Shown here in pieces: positions 10,180-23,358 of a stretch of 64,000 bases of DNA (position 1 is its first letter; every line of letters starts with the position of its first letter). Source of the stretch: Ectocarpus siliculosus. Taxonomy: Eukaryota > Sar > Phaeophyceae > Ectocarpales > Ectocarpaceae. Location of the stretch: positions 3,579,314 through 3,643,313 of the forward strand of contig FN649726.1 in assembly GCA_000310025.1 (NCBI GenBank), written 5' to 3'. The notes under the pieces were generated by a model. It was not told the origin of the DNA and did not search any database. It was given only the letters and a program-made list of their open reading frames with translations. The translations under genes and the position numbers were made by a program.

Positions 10180-12810
10180 ACGATTTCCAGGGGCTGGGGC
10201 GGGGGCTATTGTAGCCCTGGCGCTGCGGAATCGTCCCGCCCCCCGTTTGGGTGCCCGAGCCTTGGAAGCTGCTGCGGATGACGTTGAGGCGAAGGAATTA
10301 GCCGCAACCCCGAAACGACACCCTCCACCGCCACCAGCGGAGGGAGCGACAGCGGGGCGGCCGGCGTTCGTCGCGACAGAGGGGGGAGCTGTAGCCATCT
10401 TACCTTTACCGGGGGTGGTGATGGCAGAGCTGGCTCTGGAGTTGGCTTTGGCCGTCTCATCGGGCGGGCCGCTTTCGTCGTCGTCTTCGTTGTTGGTGAC
10501 AACGCTATCGGTGCCATCTTCTTCCTCGTTGCCTTCCATGATAGCCTCCATGTTTTTCAACATCTTCGTTGCTCGGGCAGCCGTTGGCGATCCGAACGCG
10601 CAGTGAACGTATCCATCGTTTCCGTTCCACTTCGTGTAGCGGCAAGCCGGCTCCAGCATCTTCTCGACCAGTACACCACGCACAGACGATCGATAGACCG
10701 AGCAGTCGATGAAGGACACGTCCCATGCCCGGCTAGTGGCAAGGCCGAGGACATTCATGCGCTCCCGCACCATCGCGTTAAACTTCGCAGCGAGAAGCTT
10801 CGACACCTGCTGCGTCTTCGCAAAGGACCCCTGAAACTCCATCTTGAGGTACTCGTCGCCCACGTGTTTGCTCTCCTTCGCAACTAACTTCGGCCCGACG
10901 AACTCCCCCGCGAGGCTCACCTCCTAAAATACAATGAACGAGACGCACACACATGGGTTTACTCCTTCACGGTAAGCCGGCGCTGGAAAACACCGCAATT
11001 GAACAGTGTTGGCTGAGATTCTGAGAGCCAATGGCCGCCGTTTTCACATACAAAAGCACAAGAAGAGGTAGACTGCTGTGAACCGTGTGGAGGATTCTGC
11101 TGAAAGTTGGGGAATATCATGGCGGTTATGAACCGTGCTAATTAGCACCTTTGAAACACGCAACAACTACCGCTGACCAGCGTAGCATGCCTCGGCGCTG
11201 GCACGCAACACAGTGATTTGTGTGCTTACCAAGGGAGTGCTTGTATTACGGCTAAATTCGTGTGTTCTCTATACAACGCCTGTCGTGTACCACATCTGCT
11301 GAGCTCGGGCATCAAAAAGATAAAATTATTCACGATTCTTCATCGTCAGGAAGGCGATCGCATGCTGCACAAGCGCAGGGCCTAATTTGATTTCTTGCCC
11401 GCTACGAAAAAACTTGCCGTTCATTTCAGTTTTGCCGATATTCCCTCTGCCCGTGCGTGAGGACGTGAGGACCCACACACGTGAGGACCCACACAAGCCC
11501 GGAACCTAGATCCATGGCCGAAAAGGAATGACTTGACTATACTTGAACACACCTGCAGTCCAAAGACCAAGCGTTCGGATCCCTCGCCCAAAGCCTTTTT
11601 GCGAATGGCGATAGCGGTGGCCTCCGGAGAGAAATGGTCGATGCGGACCCACGGGAACCTGGAATACCGGATACCTTTATATGAGAACTCGTACCGCTGA
11701 AGGTCATCCTTGTACACTATCCAGCCGTCCCCCGTTTGGAGTGCGGTTGGCGCATGGCCCCATTCACTGCCCGCGGCTTCCCTCTCCACCTGTCGCAGCT
11801 CGCGTCACCGCCAAGGTCGTCAGCCTTGACCTAGTGTGGGCCAGAGACGAGATAGTGCCAGCGATGGCGGTCCCAAGGCCCTCTGCGGTGAGCTCCGGCA
11901 GGTGGAATTCCCCTTGCGCCCCCACGTCTTGGGCAGCGCCAGCCATGGCCTCGAGAACGGAAAAGTCTTGGCGTTTGTTGCCGAACCCGAGAGTTGTAAC
12001 AGAGAGTTTTTGTCCGAAGACTTCGGCCAGAGAACGAACTCGATCCGCGATCACGTGCATCTGAGAGGAACCCTGGTCGCTGGGCCGACCGTCAGAGAGG
12101 AACATGAGGGACAAGGCACACCCGACGTGGACTTGGCTCTTGAGGAGCCGCTCCGCTTCGTTTAGCGCTGGTAGGAACATGCCGTGGGACCGTGGCCTGC
12201 TTTGGTCGTGGAGGCCGACAAACTTGTTGTACAGAACCAAGCCCATTGGTTCCCTTTCGAAAACCACCTCCGCTGAATCTCGCATCAGCACCAGAGACAC
12301 GGCATCCCTATCGGTGGCTTCCCCGGAAAGCCTCTGCTTGCCCACAAAATCCAAGGCCAACGTTCCGAAGACAGCCATGGAGCGGGTGCGCAAGTCCGTG
12401 ACATCACACATGTTCATGGACCCGGACTGGTCCACGACGATGACCGTGTGCGATGTGCACAAGGAAGGATCCGTCTTCAGGCGGTTTTTCGCGGTTTCGT
12501 GGTCCCGGACGTGATCTGGGGTCAAGTTTGCGCGGGGGACATAGTTGGGCTTCACGTAGCAGGTGATCTCAAGAGTGGATGTCTCATCGGTGATGTACAC
12601 GATGTTTGCGTGCGTGTACTTCCACCTGCGAGCACCCGTGGCTTGGTTCGGCGACGGAGTGTCCTTCTTTCCGTATTTGACTGCTGACTGTAGATCGATC
12701 CGGGTGATTCCGCGGAGGGCGCGACGCTCCCTGCCGTGCAGGCTTGAGAAGAAAGGCACCTCGGACGTGCGGGGGATTCCATCCGCCGCGCTCGGCTGCT
12801 GAGGCGGCAT
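9088..12810 (-). CDS. vWA domain / alpha-kinase protein (vwkA-like)
   Basis: Predicted atypical protein kinase with a von Willebrand A domain before an alpha-kinase domain, the layout of Dictyostelium VwkA. Exon 1 (12810 to about 11806) holds the vWA domain with the metal-binding motif DQSGSMN. Exon 2 (about 11805-11553) carries the glycine-rich KALGEGSERLVFG at the start of the kinase. A 629-base GT-AG intron follows, and exon 3 is 10923-9088. It contains the nucleotide-lysine region KLVAKESK, SHFSYW, LTDPVIH, DLGKSGMNKFFKTH and the zinc-ligand end HRCNDVC. About 320 low-complexity residues (Ser/Ala/Pro, poly-Val, poly-Gly, acidic) interrupt the kinase domain. Exons 1 and 2 are in different frames with no usable intron between them, so one base appears lost near 11790-11810. 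An upstream exon is possible because an acceptor-like gtgcag lies just before the ATG. Domain identity is firm; the exact model is less so. Confidence 0.85.
10118..10178. repeat. Trinucleotide repeat inside the kinase exon
   Basis: Runs of GCA, CCG and ACG triplets on the + strand. On the coding strand they give poly-Val, poly-Gly and poly-Ala in the insert within the alpha-kinase domain. Confidence 0.85.
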
Positions 12811-13979
12811 CGTCTGCACGAAACAACGGGTCGCAAGGGTGACACAAAGAAAGCTCTCCTAGTATCGTTGTGTCCTTCACCAGCGAGTGCGCCAAATGCA
12901 GCGGGAACACAAGGTACACCACACGTTAGCAAAGGTAGTCCGCGCCGCAGCCCCCCCCTCCCCCCTCCCCCCTCCCCCCTCCCCCCTCCCCCCGCAAAAG
13001 ATTTTTTTTTTTAGATCCAACATCGTACGGTCTGCACGCGTTTATCAAGAACGGGGTTCCCTCTGCATGCGTCGCGTCGACATACTAAGCCTGCAATGCC
13101 TGGAATAGAGTATGGCTACGGGTGCCTGCTTTCAGCGCATGAGTAGACGATGGTAGTCTTCTGTAGCTCGAAATCTCTAGGGCAGGATGGTGACACGTTT
13201 TTTATTGTCTACAAGTATCAAATCGAGACAGTCGCGTCACCTTGGAAACATGCTAATATCTGATCTGGTTCTATCGCAGAAAGTGCTTGATCGTGAGTTC
13301 GCTTGAAGAAGAGGCCTGCTGAGCCCTTCTCGCTTTGACACCGCACAGTGAACTCCTTGAGCACTCCGAAACTCAGATGAACAGATAATCTTGCTCGACG
13401 TTTGGAATATTGATTTTTATGTTCTGACCCAAGTTCAAACCTAACATGTACCGCATACACCGAAGAAAAATGCTCGGCGTTATGAACTTGGTGTGAATGG
13501 AGCAAGTTCTATTGTTGCTCGCGTTTGGTTGTTGGCAAGCCAAATTGAGGTACCGACGACAATTATGTTCGTGTGCTGAGGTACGTGTATCACTGGTATT
13601 ATGAGATACACTCCACGAGGTTGTCGTTGTACAGCTGGTCTTCATAAACGGCAAGCATACTAGTGAGAAAGAGGAAGAGTCACCACCCGCTTTAAGGCGA
13701 ACGACAGGACTTATCCTGTCTTTCACCGGTATTCCCAGTCTCTCCTCGGCCATCCCGCCAAAGGGCGCCCGCGAACAGTAAATAATGCTGACGTTGCTTA
13801 TCCAGCCAAGACTGGTTTTCCATGGGCCATCCGGTTTTCGCTGTCGATCCCACTGTAGCTAAAGAAACACCCACGACGTGTAAAGGTGGAGTAAAGTAAT
13901 GCAGGTTTACTCCCCACTGCTTCGGTTGCGCGTATGCCAGGAAAACATCGCATTTGTACTTACAGGGACGGAAAACCCC
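12811..13979. other. Intergenic: upstream of vWA/alpha-kinase, downstream of coiled-coil gene
   Basis: No supported coding sequence. It should hold the kinase promoter or 5' untranslated region (right of 12810) and the 3' region of the coiled-coil gene (left of 13980). A heptamer repeat lies at 12951-12993. Confidence 0.45.
12951..12993. repeat. CCCCCCT heptamer tandem repeat
   Basis: Six C-runs separated by single T residues with a period of 7. The opposite strand is a series of G6 runs, which can form a G-quadruplex. It lies about 140 bases upstream of the kinase ATG on the sense strand of that gene. Confidence 0.9.
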
Positions 13980-16900
13980 CTAAATTTCGTCGATACTCTG
14001 GTCCGCTAAATCGAGCAGAGAACACTGCTGTCGGGGGCTCTTCGGCCCCCTTTCCACTACCCCAACAGCCGCAGCAGAAGCTGTCGGTGCAACTGTTTCG
14101 ATCGTACAAACTTCACCCTCGTCAACATCCTCCCCTCGGAAGCAACCTCCATCCCTTCGTACACCCGTACATCCAACCCCATTGCCGACACCAGTACCAT
14201 CACTGTCACGGCAACCACCTCCACCCTCGACATTATAACCACCCTTACTACTTGCACTTTCGTCCCCGTCATCAACGACCTCGAACCGATCGGCTTCAGA
14301 AGGAGCTATCGCCGCAGCTATTGAAGGGCCGTCACCGAAACCCTTCTGCGGTGGTACCACTACGTCACTCGCCGTCCTTCCTGCTCCCGCGCGCGCAACT
14401 TTGCCCAACGCTACCATGGACATGGTCCATTCTTTCAGGTCCGGATCGCGCAGGCGTCTGGCAGCCGCCACCGCGGCTGCTGCCACCGCCGTCGCTGCCG
14501 CCGTGGACGGTTCCTCCCCCCTTTCGGGAGCACCAGGACACGGTGCACTTCCCTTTGTCGTGTGACCCGGGGAATCTGACGCCCAGGGAATCTGTCCACT
14601 ACTCCCCGCCAGAGAGGGGAGCTCCTCTGGTGGAAGGGGCGGTATAGGCGGCCGTGGTGGCGGCGGCGGCGGAGTCCACGGCTGTGCCCGCAAGGATACC
14701 TCCGTTGGACGCCCTGTAGCGAAGCTAGCGCTCCTGCTGCCACCATGGCTTCTTCCGCCAGTGGATAGGGGAGACTGTAGCGGCAGCGATGAGAAAGATA
14801 AGGACGATGCCGACGACCGCTCCTCGTCCCAGTCACTGAGGAACTGCTCGGCGCCCTCCCTGCCGAGGTAGTCCTGCACCAGAGTGTCTCGCGGTCGGGG
14901 CGGCTCGAACGAAGAGGTTACGGCGGCAGAAGCAGTAGTAGGTGTGCCGCTTGCACCTATAGAACGGTTCGCACTTACGCCATCGCTCTGCCAACACAAA
15001 AGAGCGATGACAACAACAGCAGAAAGTATAAGAAGTGGGTTGCGGCGGCGGCGGCGGCGGCGGCGCGGCTACGCGGATCGTTGTAGCAAAAACGTCGGAC
15101 CCTGAGTCATCGTTTTGCCGCTTCCGCACCGAGAGGACAAGTCGATGATCGCAGTTGAGAGAAGGCACCACTCTTGCAAAATCACGTCTCGGCTAGTCAA
15201 TGTTGGTCGGGAAAGGTCGATGAGGAGGGGCAGCAGGACAACCTTTCATGGGCCGGAATTGAGTCCATCGAAGTGCAAGCAGCAACACCATTTGCGCACC
15301 ACAGGCGGTGTTTGCTGCAAAGCACAGGAGCGCAGTCACCATTTTTATGTGTCTACTTGCCTCCTCAAACGAAACGGAAGCGCCTTCGTCGCTTTCGCCA
15401 TCGTCCTCCAAAGGTGGGAGGCCCCTGTTTCTCGATCTTTTCGCCGCTGAATCGGCAAGTCTGACGTGCACAGGCAAATTTAACACAGAGCCGAATTGGC
15501 GGGAGTGACGGGGCGGGACAATCGAGCCCCCGTAACTTCTACCACCTTAACTCTTAACACCCCTCTTGCGGTCGTTTCCACACTGACCATCACCACTGCT
15601 GTCCTAACTGTGGAGGCGCGGTGATGACGGTCTGTCTGTGATCAGAGGGTGGGCCGGAATCCACCCTACCTAGGTCGTAATGAAAACCTTCGTAACGTCA
15701 TTCCACCCTTGCCATTACACCGACCGCAGCTGCCAACCTTGTCTGTGCCGCCATGTTCATGGCCGAACGGTCGCCTCAGCACCAAGTGGTGCTGGGGAAG
15801 CTGTTGACAAGTGGAGCCGCTTCACCTCGACCCGTGCTCGAAGCCGGCATGTGTTCGTAGTAGCAAGAAGGTCGCACAACATAACTCACCTGCCTAGGGT
15901 CGCCTCCGCTTTTTGGCACCGTTTCTGCTCCTCACGGAGTTCCGCGCGGGAGGCGGACAGCTGCTCGAGCAAGGCCCTCTGGAGCGCCAACTATCCCGGG
16001 AAAAAGGAACGAGGTTTTTGAAGTAGAAGGATAAGTTTTCGAGGGTTACGAGTACGGGATTCTACCGCTCCCTACGGTGGAATACCGTGACTTTCAAACG
16101 GAAAAACTCCGAAGCTTGGGTTACGGCACGAGCCCACGGAACAAGGCTTCCGCTGAGAGGAAAGAAAGCCAACCCTGGAGACAGGAATCGACGACCTTCG
16201 CTGTGCTGCTTGATTTTCGAGTTGTCGCCGTGGCGCATCTGTCACAAACAGCTGCCCGATAGTTGGTGGTGAATACACGCAGATAGTTCTGAAATGTGCA
16301 TACATAAAGGACGCCAGAGTTATCGGCCTGCGCACAGCTTCTGACGCCCAATGCAAACGATGTACTTGCGATATACTAGGCGCGATTGCAGCATAAATGG
16401 ACTGGCATTTGCAGAGGGGAGACTTTACGTTCAACCGGCAGGGTAAAGATCTGTACGTCCGAATAGAATCATGCACCTTTCCCTCCTTGGTGTCGATGCA
16501 CTGGGCGCATGCTGCTCGCTCACGCTCTTCCGCCTTTTCCTTGCCCTGATAGATCAGCCATAAAAGAAATTGAAATTGAGGCGATGGTATACTGATGTGA
16601 TGTGCTATTTGGCCATCGCCCGTCGACCATGGCCACGAAAAAAGTTTGGGCAGGGGATAGTATTGGGGTAAAGATTAGGACCCGGGTGGGGGTGGTCAAG
16701 GGTAGGACATGACGATACATCTCATTAGCAAAATCTCCCAACCAAGAGCTTCCTTGTCATAGGTCCGTGTCCTCTCTGCTCCAGCGAAGCGTAGATACCT
16801 TCGCAAGTTCGTCATTGAAGACCTTCGCCTGTCGCAGCCCCCGCATCAGCTCACCCCTTTCCGCAACTGCGACGCGCAGCTCCTGGTGTATTGGGGATAT

Positions 16901-18823
16901 CACATTTCGCCATGTGGAAATCCGGACATAGCATGGGTATCTTCCTAGGGGCAAGGGCGCTTCACTTCGAGCTTCGAGCGCGCAAAAAGAGATCCCAAGC
17001 AGCTCAATCCATCCACGCCTCACAATTCCCGGTGCTTTCCACCCACTTACTTTACAAATTATTTCATGCACCTGACACTCTCATGTAGTTACTCCCTTCC
17101 CAGAACAATAGTGTTAGAGCGAAGGTGACAAAAACGGGATTACACGAAGAACCAGGGAGGCATTGGATGCACTGACTGGGCACGGCGCATGCGAGGGGGA
17201 ACACAAGCATTCCGCTCTTCAGGGAGGCCCGGGCGCACCCAACACGCAAAAACCTGTACCGCGTGCGATACATGGGGATAAATATGCCGGGGGGGGTGTA
17301 CTGCGGGTAGTGAGAAGGACGCATGAACCGACGAAACAAATCGATCGACCAAGGCATTTCTCCCCGCGAGTCGTCGCTGTACCTCCTTGGCGGCGTTGAC
17401 GTCCTCCCTCAATGCCGCCTGCAGGGCCGCTTCCTCCTGCAGGAGGGCCTCAAGGCGTCTATTCTCGCGCGTAACGCCCTCCAGCTCTTCAAGCCGCTGC
17501 CATGCCGTATAAAGTCGCAATCAGCGCCGGGAAGCACGTCAAAGTATCGCCGGGGGGGGGCGTCAATATTTCATGCATCGGACGTAGCAGGCAATCATTG
17601 ACTCCTCACTCGACGTCTTGGCATGCAAGCATACGGAGAAGCAACATGGCGTCTCAAGGTCCCCGCAGCGCTCCGCCCACATCAATCGCGTCAAAGCCAC
17701 ACAGCAATGCAGCACCTGTTGGGCTCGATACAAGCTTTCCTTCGAGGCGCCAAGCTGTGCAGCTACGTGCTCGTTCTTTTGCGTTTCCGTGGAGAGGGCC
17801 GTCTCGCGTGCCTGTTAATGGAATAGGGCACGTGATTTAGCCGCAAGAGCGGTAGGGTGGAGCACGGAAGAGGGAGAGAGGGAGGGGACGGAGAGAGTAA
17901 GGGCGAGTAGATGGAACAAGCAAGGGGGAGACAAAGTTGAGGGCGGTAGCTGCGGCTGCGGCGATCCCGGAATGGAAAGACGTCGCGGAGATCGTCGGAG
18001 TTTTCTTCCACGCTGTGTCGTTTCCTGTCTACCTGCTGCACTGTGGCGAATCACAAATGAAACACGACGCTCGACAATCCCCCCCGGGGGGCTATGGTAT
18101 CCACGGCGGTGATCGGTTCATTACCCAGCCCCGTGGCAAGGTTTTGGGCCCTGAGCATTAGTGCGACTTTTCTCGTCTTCTCACATCCAGCTCGGCTTGT
18201 AGACTTTCCGCTTTCGCCCTCATGACCTCGCCGCGGTCCGCAGCCTCAGAGAGCGTCACCAGCTTCCCCTCAAGCTCCTCGCGTTGGCTTGCGATAGGGC
18301 GGGCGGGTGGGCAGGCAGGGGCGATAAACCTCGGGTGATCGCGAAAATGAGTCCAAAAGGCCCATATCTCTCTCTTTCTCTCTCTGTCTCGGGGGGTTTG
18401 TCTGAAGGCGATCTCGTCACAACAAACTCTCAACTGCGTATTCCGTACGAGACCAGCAGCGGCTTTTGGGGTTGTATCTCAGTTCAATGGCAGCGGCAGC
18501 CAAGCACTGTCTACTAGGAGTAGTTAACACTGTACAGAATGACGCGAGAAGGTCGAGTCGATCCTGGTGTTTCAACCCATGCGCCCGCATCAGAACGCCG
18601 CCACAGGTTGGATAGTGACGACGATGGCACTACTAGCTATGGACGGCCCCCACTTTTACCAGTCATTGCATATCTACTTCCTCTAGCTTCCGCTCCACGC
18701 GTAGTAGGCAAGCGTTTCGACCCATCACCTTGCAGCGACCTTCAGCTCTTCACGCAGCTCCTCCTCCTTCGATCGCAACGTCTCTGCAAGCCCCCTTGCT
18801 TCCCTGTCGTTAAAGTACACACA

Positions 18824-18890
<67 letters not shown>

Positions 18891-21800
18891 CAACGCGAAG
18901 GCAGTCCGACAAGGTTGAGCAAAGATCATCCCCGGAACAACGAGAACGTAAACGTATGTGTGCGTTTGCGTGTGGTATATGCGTCTGTGTCAACAGGTGT
19001 TGTCTCTGTTGGTAAAATCAGCCGTGCGGTGCTATCGGCGGACGAAAAATCTCCCTTCAGTTTCAAAGCTCTCTCTCAGTGGAGAAGGGCCAGGCGAAAA
19101 CTCCTAGCGCTGTTATGTATGGTCCCCCGAGAGAGCGAGAGGACCGGATAGGTGTGTGCACGCCTCGTTTGTGGTGCATGGAGAAACAGCGGCTGCCCTC
19201 TTGATCGCTCCGCATCTCAACGACGACTAATGGTCGAGATTCAACAACAGGCTTCCCTCCCAAACAACACTCGTCAACGCCTTTTCTAGAATGCCTCCAG
19301 CCATACGTTTTCAGCCATATTCCTGGAAAGCGAAAGTGACTAAGTGTCCCTAGACCGATGCTTGAGCCATGCCTGATATCCATTCTGTAGCTGATGGTAC
19401 ACTAACTAGTTGCTTTTACAGATTGCTCTGCTTAAGGAGGTGAGGGCGGGTGGGCGGTCGGTCTCGCATTTCTATTTCCCACCTGGTGGAGGCGTTTGCC
19501 TCGGCCGCCGCCGCGCGGTGACCATCTGCCACTTTCCTCTCCCGCTCAAGTTCGCCCTGAACTTCAGTAGTCTGGGCCTTGCACCGCTCGATCTCGGCCG
19601 TTTTTTTCACCAGCAGGTCCTCCAGCTCCTGCGCTTTCGTCGATGAAAAGACATGAAATCAGGACCACTTTCATCGGGGTACTGTAGCCGCAGCAGCCAC
19701 GAGGAGCAGCAGCATCAGTAGCACCAGCAGTAGTCACAGGGACAAGGCACGAACGCACGGTCGAAAAACGCAAGCCTCACTTGCGTAGTGCATGCATTGC
19801 TGTGTGACAGGGAAGAAGAGTTTGACCATACCATCAGGGGCATGAAGGAGGAAGAGAACCGCACAATAGCTTAACTACAGAGGAGGAGCACGGGCTGTGA
19901 GACAGGACGGGGCGGTTCAAACATTGACCATCGACTACGCATCCCTTTCGAGGCGAAGCGCCGTTCCTATTCCTAACATAGGCACCCCCAAACACTCGGG
20001 CGCTCTTCACGGTTCTGCCATATCTACTTCTCTACACGATATTTGCTTGCCTGCATTACCCCCCATTTCCTGTAACATCTTGAGGCCATACTATGGGTCT
20101 CTCTTACTAGCACGGCAAACACAGACCACAACAAGGACGACGACGAGCGCCAGCACCTGTTTCTCCGAGGCTAGGACTCCCGACGCCTCGGAAAGGCGCG
20201 CCATGCCCAACGCGAGGTCGTGATTCATCAGCTTAGCTCGGCCCACCTCCAACAACTCATCGACGGTGACGGGCCCCTGCAAACGACAACAATAAAAGAG
20301 TGTTGTAGTTGTGGTCACGGTCCACCTCCAACAACAACGCTACGGCCCCAAACTTTGCTCGTTGTCAACGCCAAACCACGTTGCTGAGTCGCTCTCACTG
20401 TAGCGACTCCAGCCAGCGATGCTTTCTCTGCTCTGACTCCAAGGGCCGCCGCCAACGCTCTCGCCTCTCGCCTCGAGGCTTCCAACTCAGCCGTCTTAGC
20501 GCTAAGAGCCTCAGCCTGCTCGGTCGACTGTCCAAAAAGGAATGGATGACAGGGAAGCGGGCTGTTGGTGCATGTTGCGCTATGAATCGATATCGAGAGA
20601 GGGTAAGGATCGCCCTGTTTGCGCGGTTGGAACGACAAAACAGTGCTGCCTGTGTCCGCGTCGGCTTACGCCGTTCTTGCTTTATCCGTGCTTCGGTTTC
20701 GGCCTTTATACATCATTTATACGAAAGGGGGGTGCTTATAGCGGGTTGGTTGCCGTCAGGCGCTGGTCGGTCAGTGCGCGTGCCCCCCAATGATCAAATC
20801 GAGAGGTTCATTTCACACGCTCAGGCTGAACAAACTCTGTGTGTGGCGCGAGTTTTCAGTCCTTCTTCCCCCACCCAAAGAAGGCAGGGGGCTCCAAAAC
20901 GCGACTCGACTGACCATTCACCCGACCCCCTCTAACTCCCTGTCGTAGCGCTGATGAGCGACAGTAAAAGCGCTTACAATAACATCCTCTGTAGCTCACG
21001 AGAGCGCTCGACATGGGGGGGGGAGGAACGCTTAACGGGCTATCGCCGCACGACAGTCAGTACCATTCCCCGTTCGTGCTGGTGTAACCTCGACGAGGAA
21101 GCGATTGTCTGGACAAGGATTCACTGACAGCACCTTCACCTTCCTCCGTGGTGTCCCCCTTCCGTGCGTGTAATATTTCTGGTACGCTTTCCTGCGTCCG
21201 GGTTGTGATCACGGGCTACGAGCTATTGGCGATGAGTTTCTGAGGAAACACCAGCAAGAACAGCAGCGGATTCGTTTGTTCAAGGCTGCTCGCACCTTGC
21301 TCTCGAGCTCCTCAACGGTCCTCTTGAGGCAGCGCGCCTTGTCCAAGAGGCGGGAGCTGGGCGACCCCTTGCACAGCTGCCCCTGAAGCCTTTGTCGTGA
21401 GTTCATTCACCCGCATATGTAGGTTGTCCAATCAATTTATGGTACACACGAGAAAATAATTTTAGAGGTGTCGGTGCAGGGGGGCTGGGGGGTGTACTCA
21501 CAGTCGTGCATGGGGGGGGCGAGGGGATAGACAATGTTGGTGAGTTTTGTACAAAAGGGAGTGTTAGGGGTCAGAGATGAGGGAGGCAAGCGGGTGTATG
21601 ACCGTAGTTTTGCCACCTTTTTGCAACCCATATCAAGAGCCTTCGGCTGTTCACAATATGTGCATCGGGCCTCAACCGTGGGCGTAAACTGGAGGATGAG
21701 CGGGGGCGCCAGGTGCTCCCGCACATGCTGCAGCACCAAGCGAACACAGCTGGACCCCTTCTTTGGTTGCCGCAACAGCAACGGGGCATCTCACCTGTCG

Positions 21801-23358
21801 ATCGACTTTCTGTCCGCGGCCGCGGCCACCTGCAGAGCATCACGGACCCTCCTCAGCACCACGCCGGACTTCCGCTCCGCCTCGAGCTCCTTTTGGGCGG
21901 CGTCGGCCCTCCTTCTGGACGCACAAGCCTGCCCATCCCACGACAAAGCACACAAACCACGTTTGAGGGTTGGACGCAGGGACAGGAAGTAGACGGGTGG
22001 GCGGGAAAGGGGCTCAATACACACGAGGGAGCATGCACCGGGAAAACCGACGGCAATATCTGGCGCACATGACGATTCGTCCGCTTTCTTCGGAGATCCC
22101 ACAGGTTTGCATAAGGCTGATGCGATTCCTGGTTGCTTGCACCTCTTCAACTGCCACAGCAACAAGGTGCGCAACCCTTGATGTGGCGATATGTATAGCA
22201 TATCTCATCGGATCTTACAGTACAAAGACACAAGCCAGATCTTGGGACCGTTCCGTCGCTCACCTCCTTTCTCCTGGCATCGGCGGCCAATTTTAGCTCG
22301 TCATTGCTGCTGGAGAGTTTTCTGCATTGTAACCGAAGCTCTCGCACTTCCCTGCTCGGTCAAAACGCGGGAGAGTCATCAGTAACTCACCAGAAAACGA
22401 CTCGTAGACTGCTGCTCCGTGACCGCGGAAGATAGTGTGCACAGAAACAAAAAATGACTCCGCTCTCAGTGGAAGCTACACAACTAGAGAGGCATCACGG
22501 CATCGCAAAACGGCCTACCGAACGAGGGGGCGAGGCAGGAGGCTTCAAAACAGTCCCCTTTTTCTCTCCGCTCATACTCTCCACGGAATATCCTGCATAT
22601 GCTCGCCCTCTACGTTTCCAGCTGTCCGCTGCGGTTGATGGGATCGTTGTCGATCGATTTGCACGGAGCACCAGAAACGGCACCAGCAGGCGACCTCGTC
22701 GCCAAAAAGAAAATCATATCCCAAGCAGATCTACGAAGAACATATTAACTCACCTCGCACAGCAATTCCACTAACGAAATATCATTGTTCTGGGCATGCA
22801 ACATTGTGGGTGTATGGCAGCCACTAACCAGGTACATACAGCAGTGTACACATCTTGGTGAGCAATTTGTGAAGCACAGGAAGGACCGCGACAACAAGGT
22901 GAAATCATCTCTCCAAAAGCCTTACTGAATCCTCTGAATCCTTCCGGCTTCAACAACTTGCTCCATTAGTTTGATTCCTTCGTGAACTCGAGAAGGCAAA
23001 GATCTACATCAGTGCCCAATTGGTTTGGAACACACGCAGACAGCTACTACAGCGTTGTGGAGCGGTTCAGTAGAGATTTCTCTGTACACACCATATGGTT
23101 TGCCCCCGCCACACTCGGAGCTGCATCATAACGACTGCCAGTACTTGTGGTACTTCCTTGCCCACACCTGACTATACGACTACTGTAAGCTTTCCGGTAA
23201 TGAGATTAACGCATCCGAGGCGATCTTCCTCTAAGGAGCCAACTACCGCGCAGGTAGATATCGCGACCGTCGCTCACCTTCGACAGGATTCGGCCGTGAG
23301 GGTCGACTTCATCAGGGTAGAAGAATCCTGCTCGAAAAATAACTAGCACCTCATGGTC
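13980..23358 (-). CDS. Multi-exon coiled-coil protein, function not recognised
   Basis: Exons inferred from splice borders and phase: 23358-23278, 22789-22754, an unresolved small one ending near 22391, 22351-22264, 21928-21795, 21389-21296, 20527-20399, 20276-20157, 19628-19483, 18803-18729, 18287-18185, 17811-17716, 17496-17383, 16882-16799, 16545-16477, 15990-15890, 14985-13980. From 22351 on, every junction is phase-compatible. Most exons encode charged heptad-like helix (for example RLEELEGVTRENRRLEALL), so a long coiled coil of about 400 residues is expected. The last exon adds about 335 Ser/Pro/Ala/Gly-rich residues with the segment RDTLVQDYLGREGAEQFL. The first exon found (DHEVLVIFRAGFFYPDEVD) looks like a folded N-terminal piece; the true start is probably upstream. 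A centrosomal, flagellar or scaffold role is only a guess. Introns are mostly 300-900 bases. Confidence 0.7.
18817..18889. repeat. (CA)n microsatellite
   Basis: An almost pure CA run with one AAA interruption near 18825. It lies in the coiled-coil gene's intron, just upstream (sense direction) of the exon at 18803-18729. Confidence 0.95.

Noticed and set aside
9130..10606. Rightward Ser/Ala/Pro-rich frames across the kinase exon
   Set aside because: They are antisense shadows of the low-complexity insert in the alpha-kinase gene.
11790..11810. A 19-base or 40-base intron joining vWA and kinase frames
   Set aside because: Nineteen bases is too short for a spliceosomal intron, and the 40-base option leaves the wrong phase; a frameshift is simpler.
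13373..13753. 126-codon leftward frame between the kinase and coiled-coil genes
   Set aside because: No domain, no convincing splice borders and no phase link to either neighbour.
18817..18889. CRISPR-like or satellite array
   Set aside because: It is a plain CA dinucleotide microsatellite in an intron; no spacer-repeat structure exists anywhere in the window.
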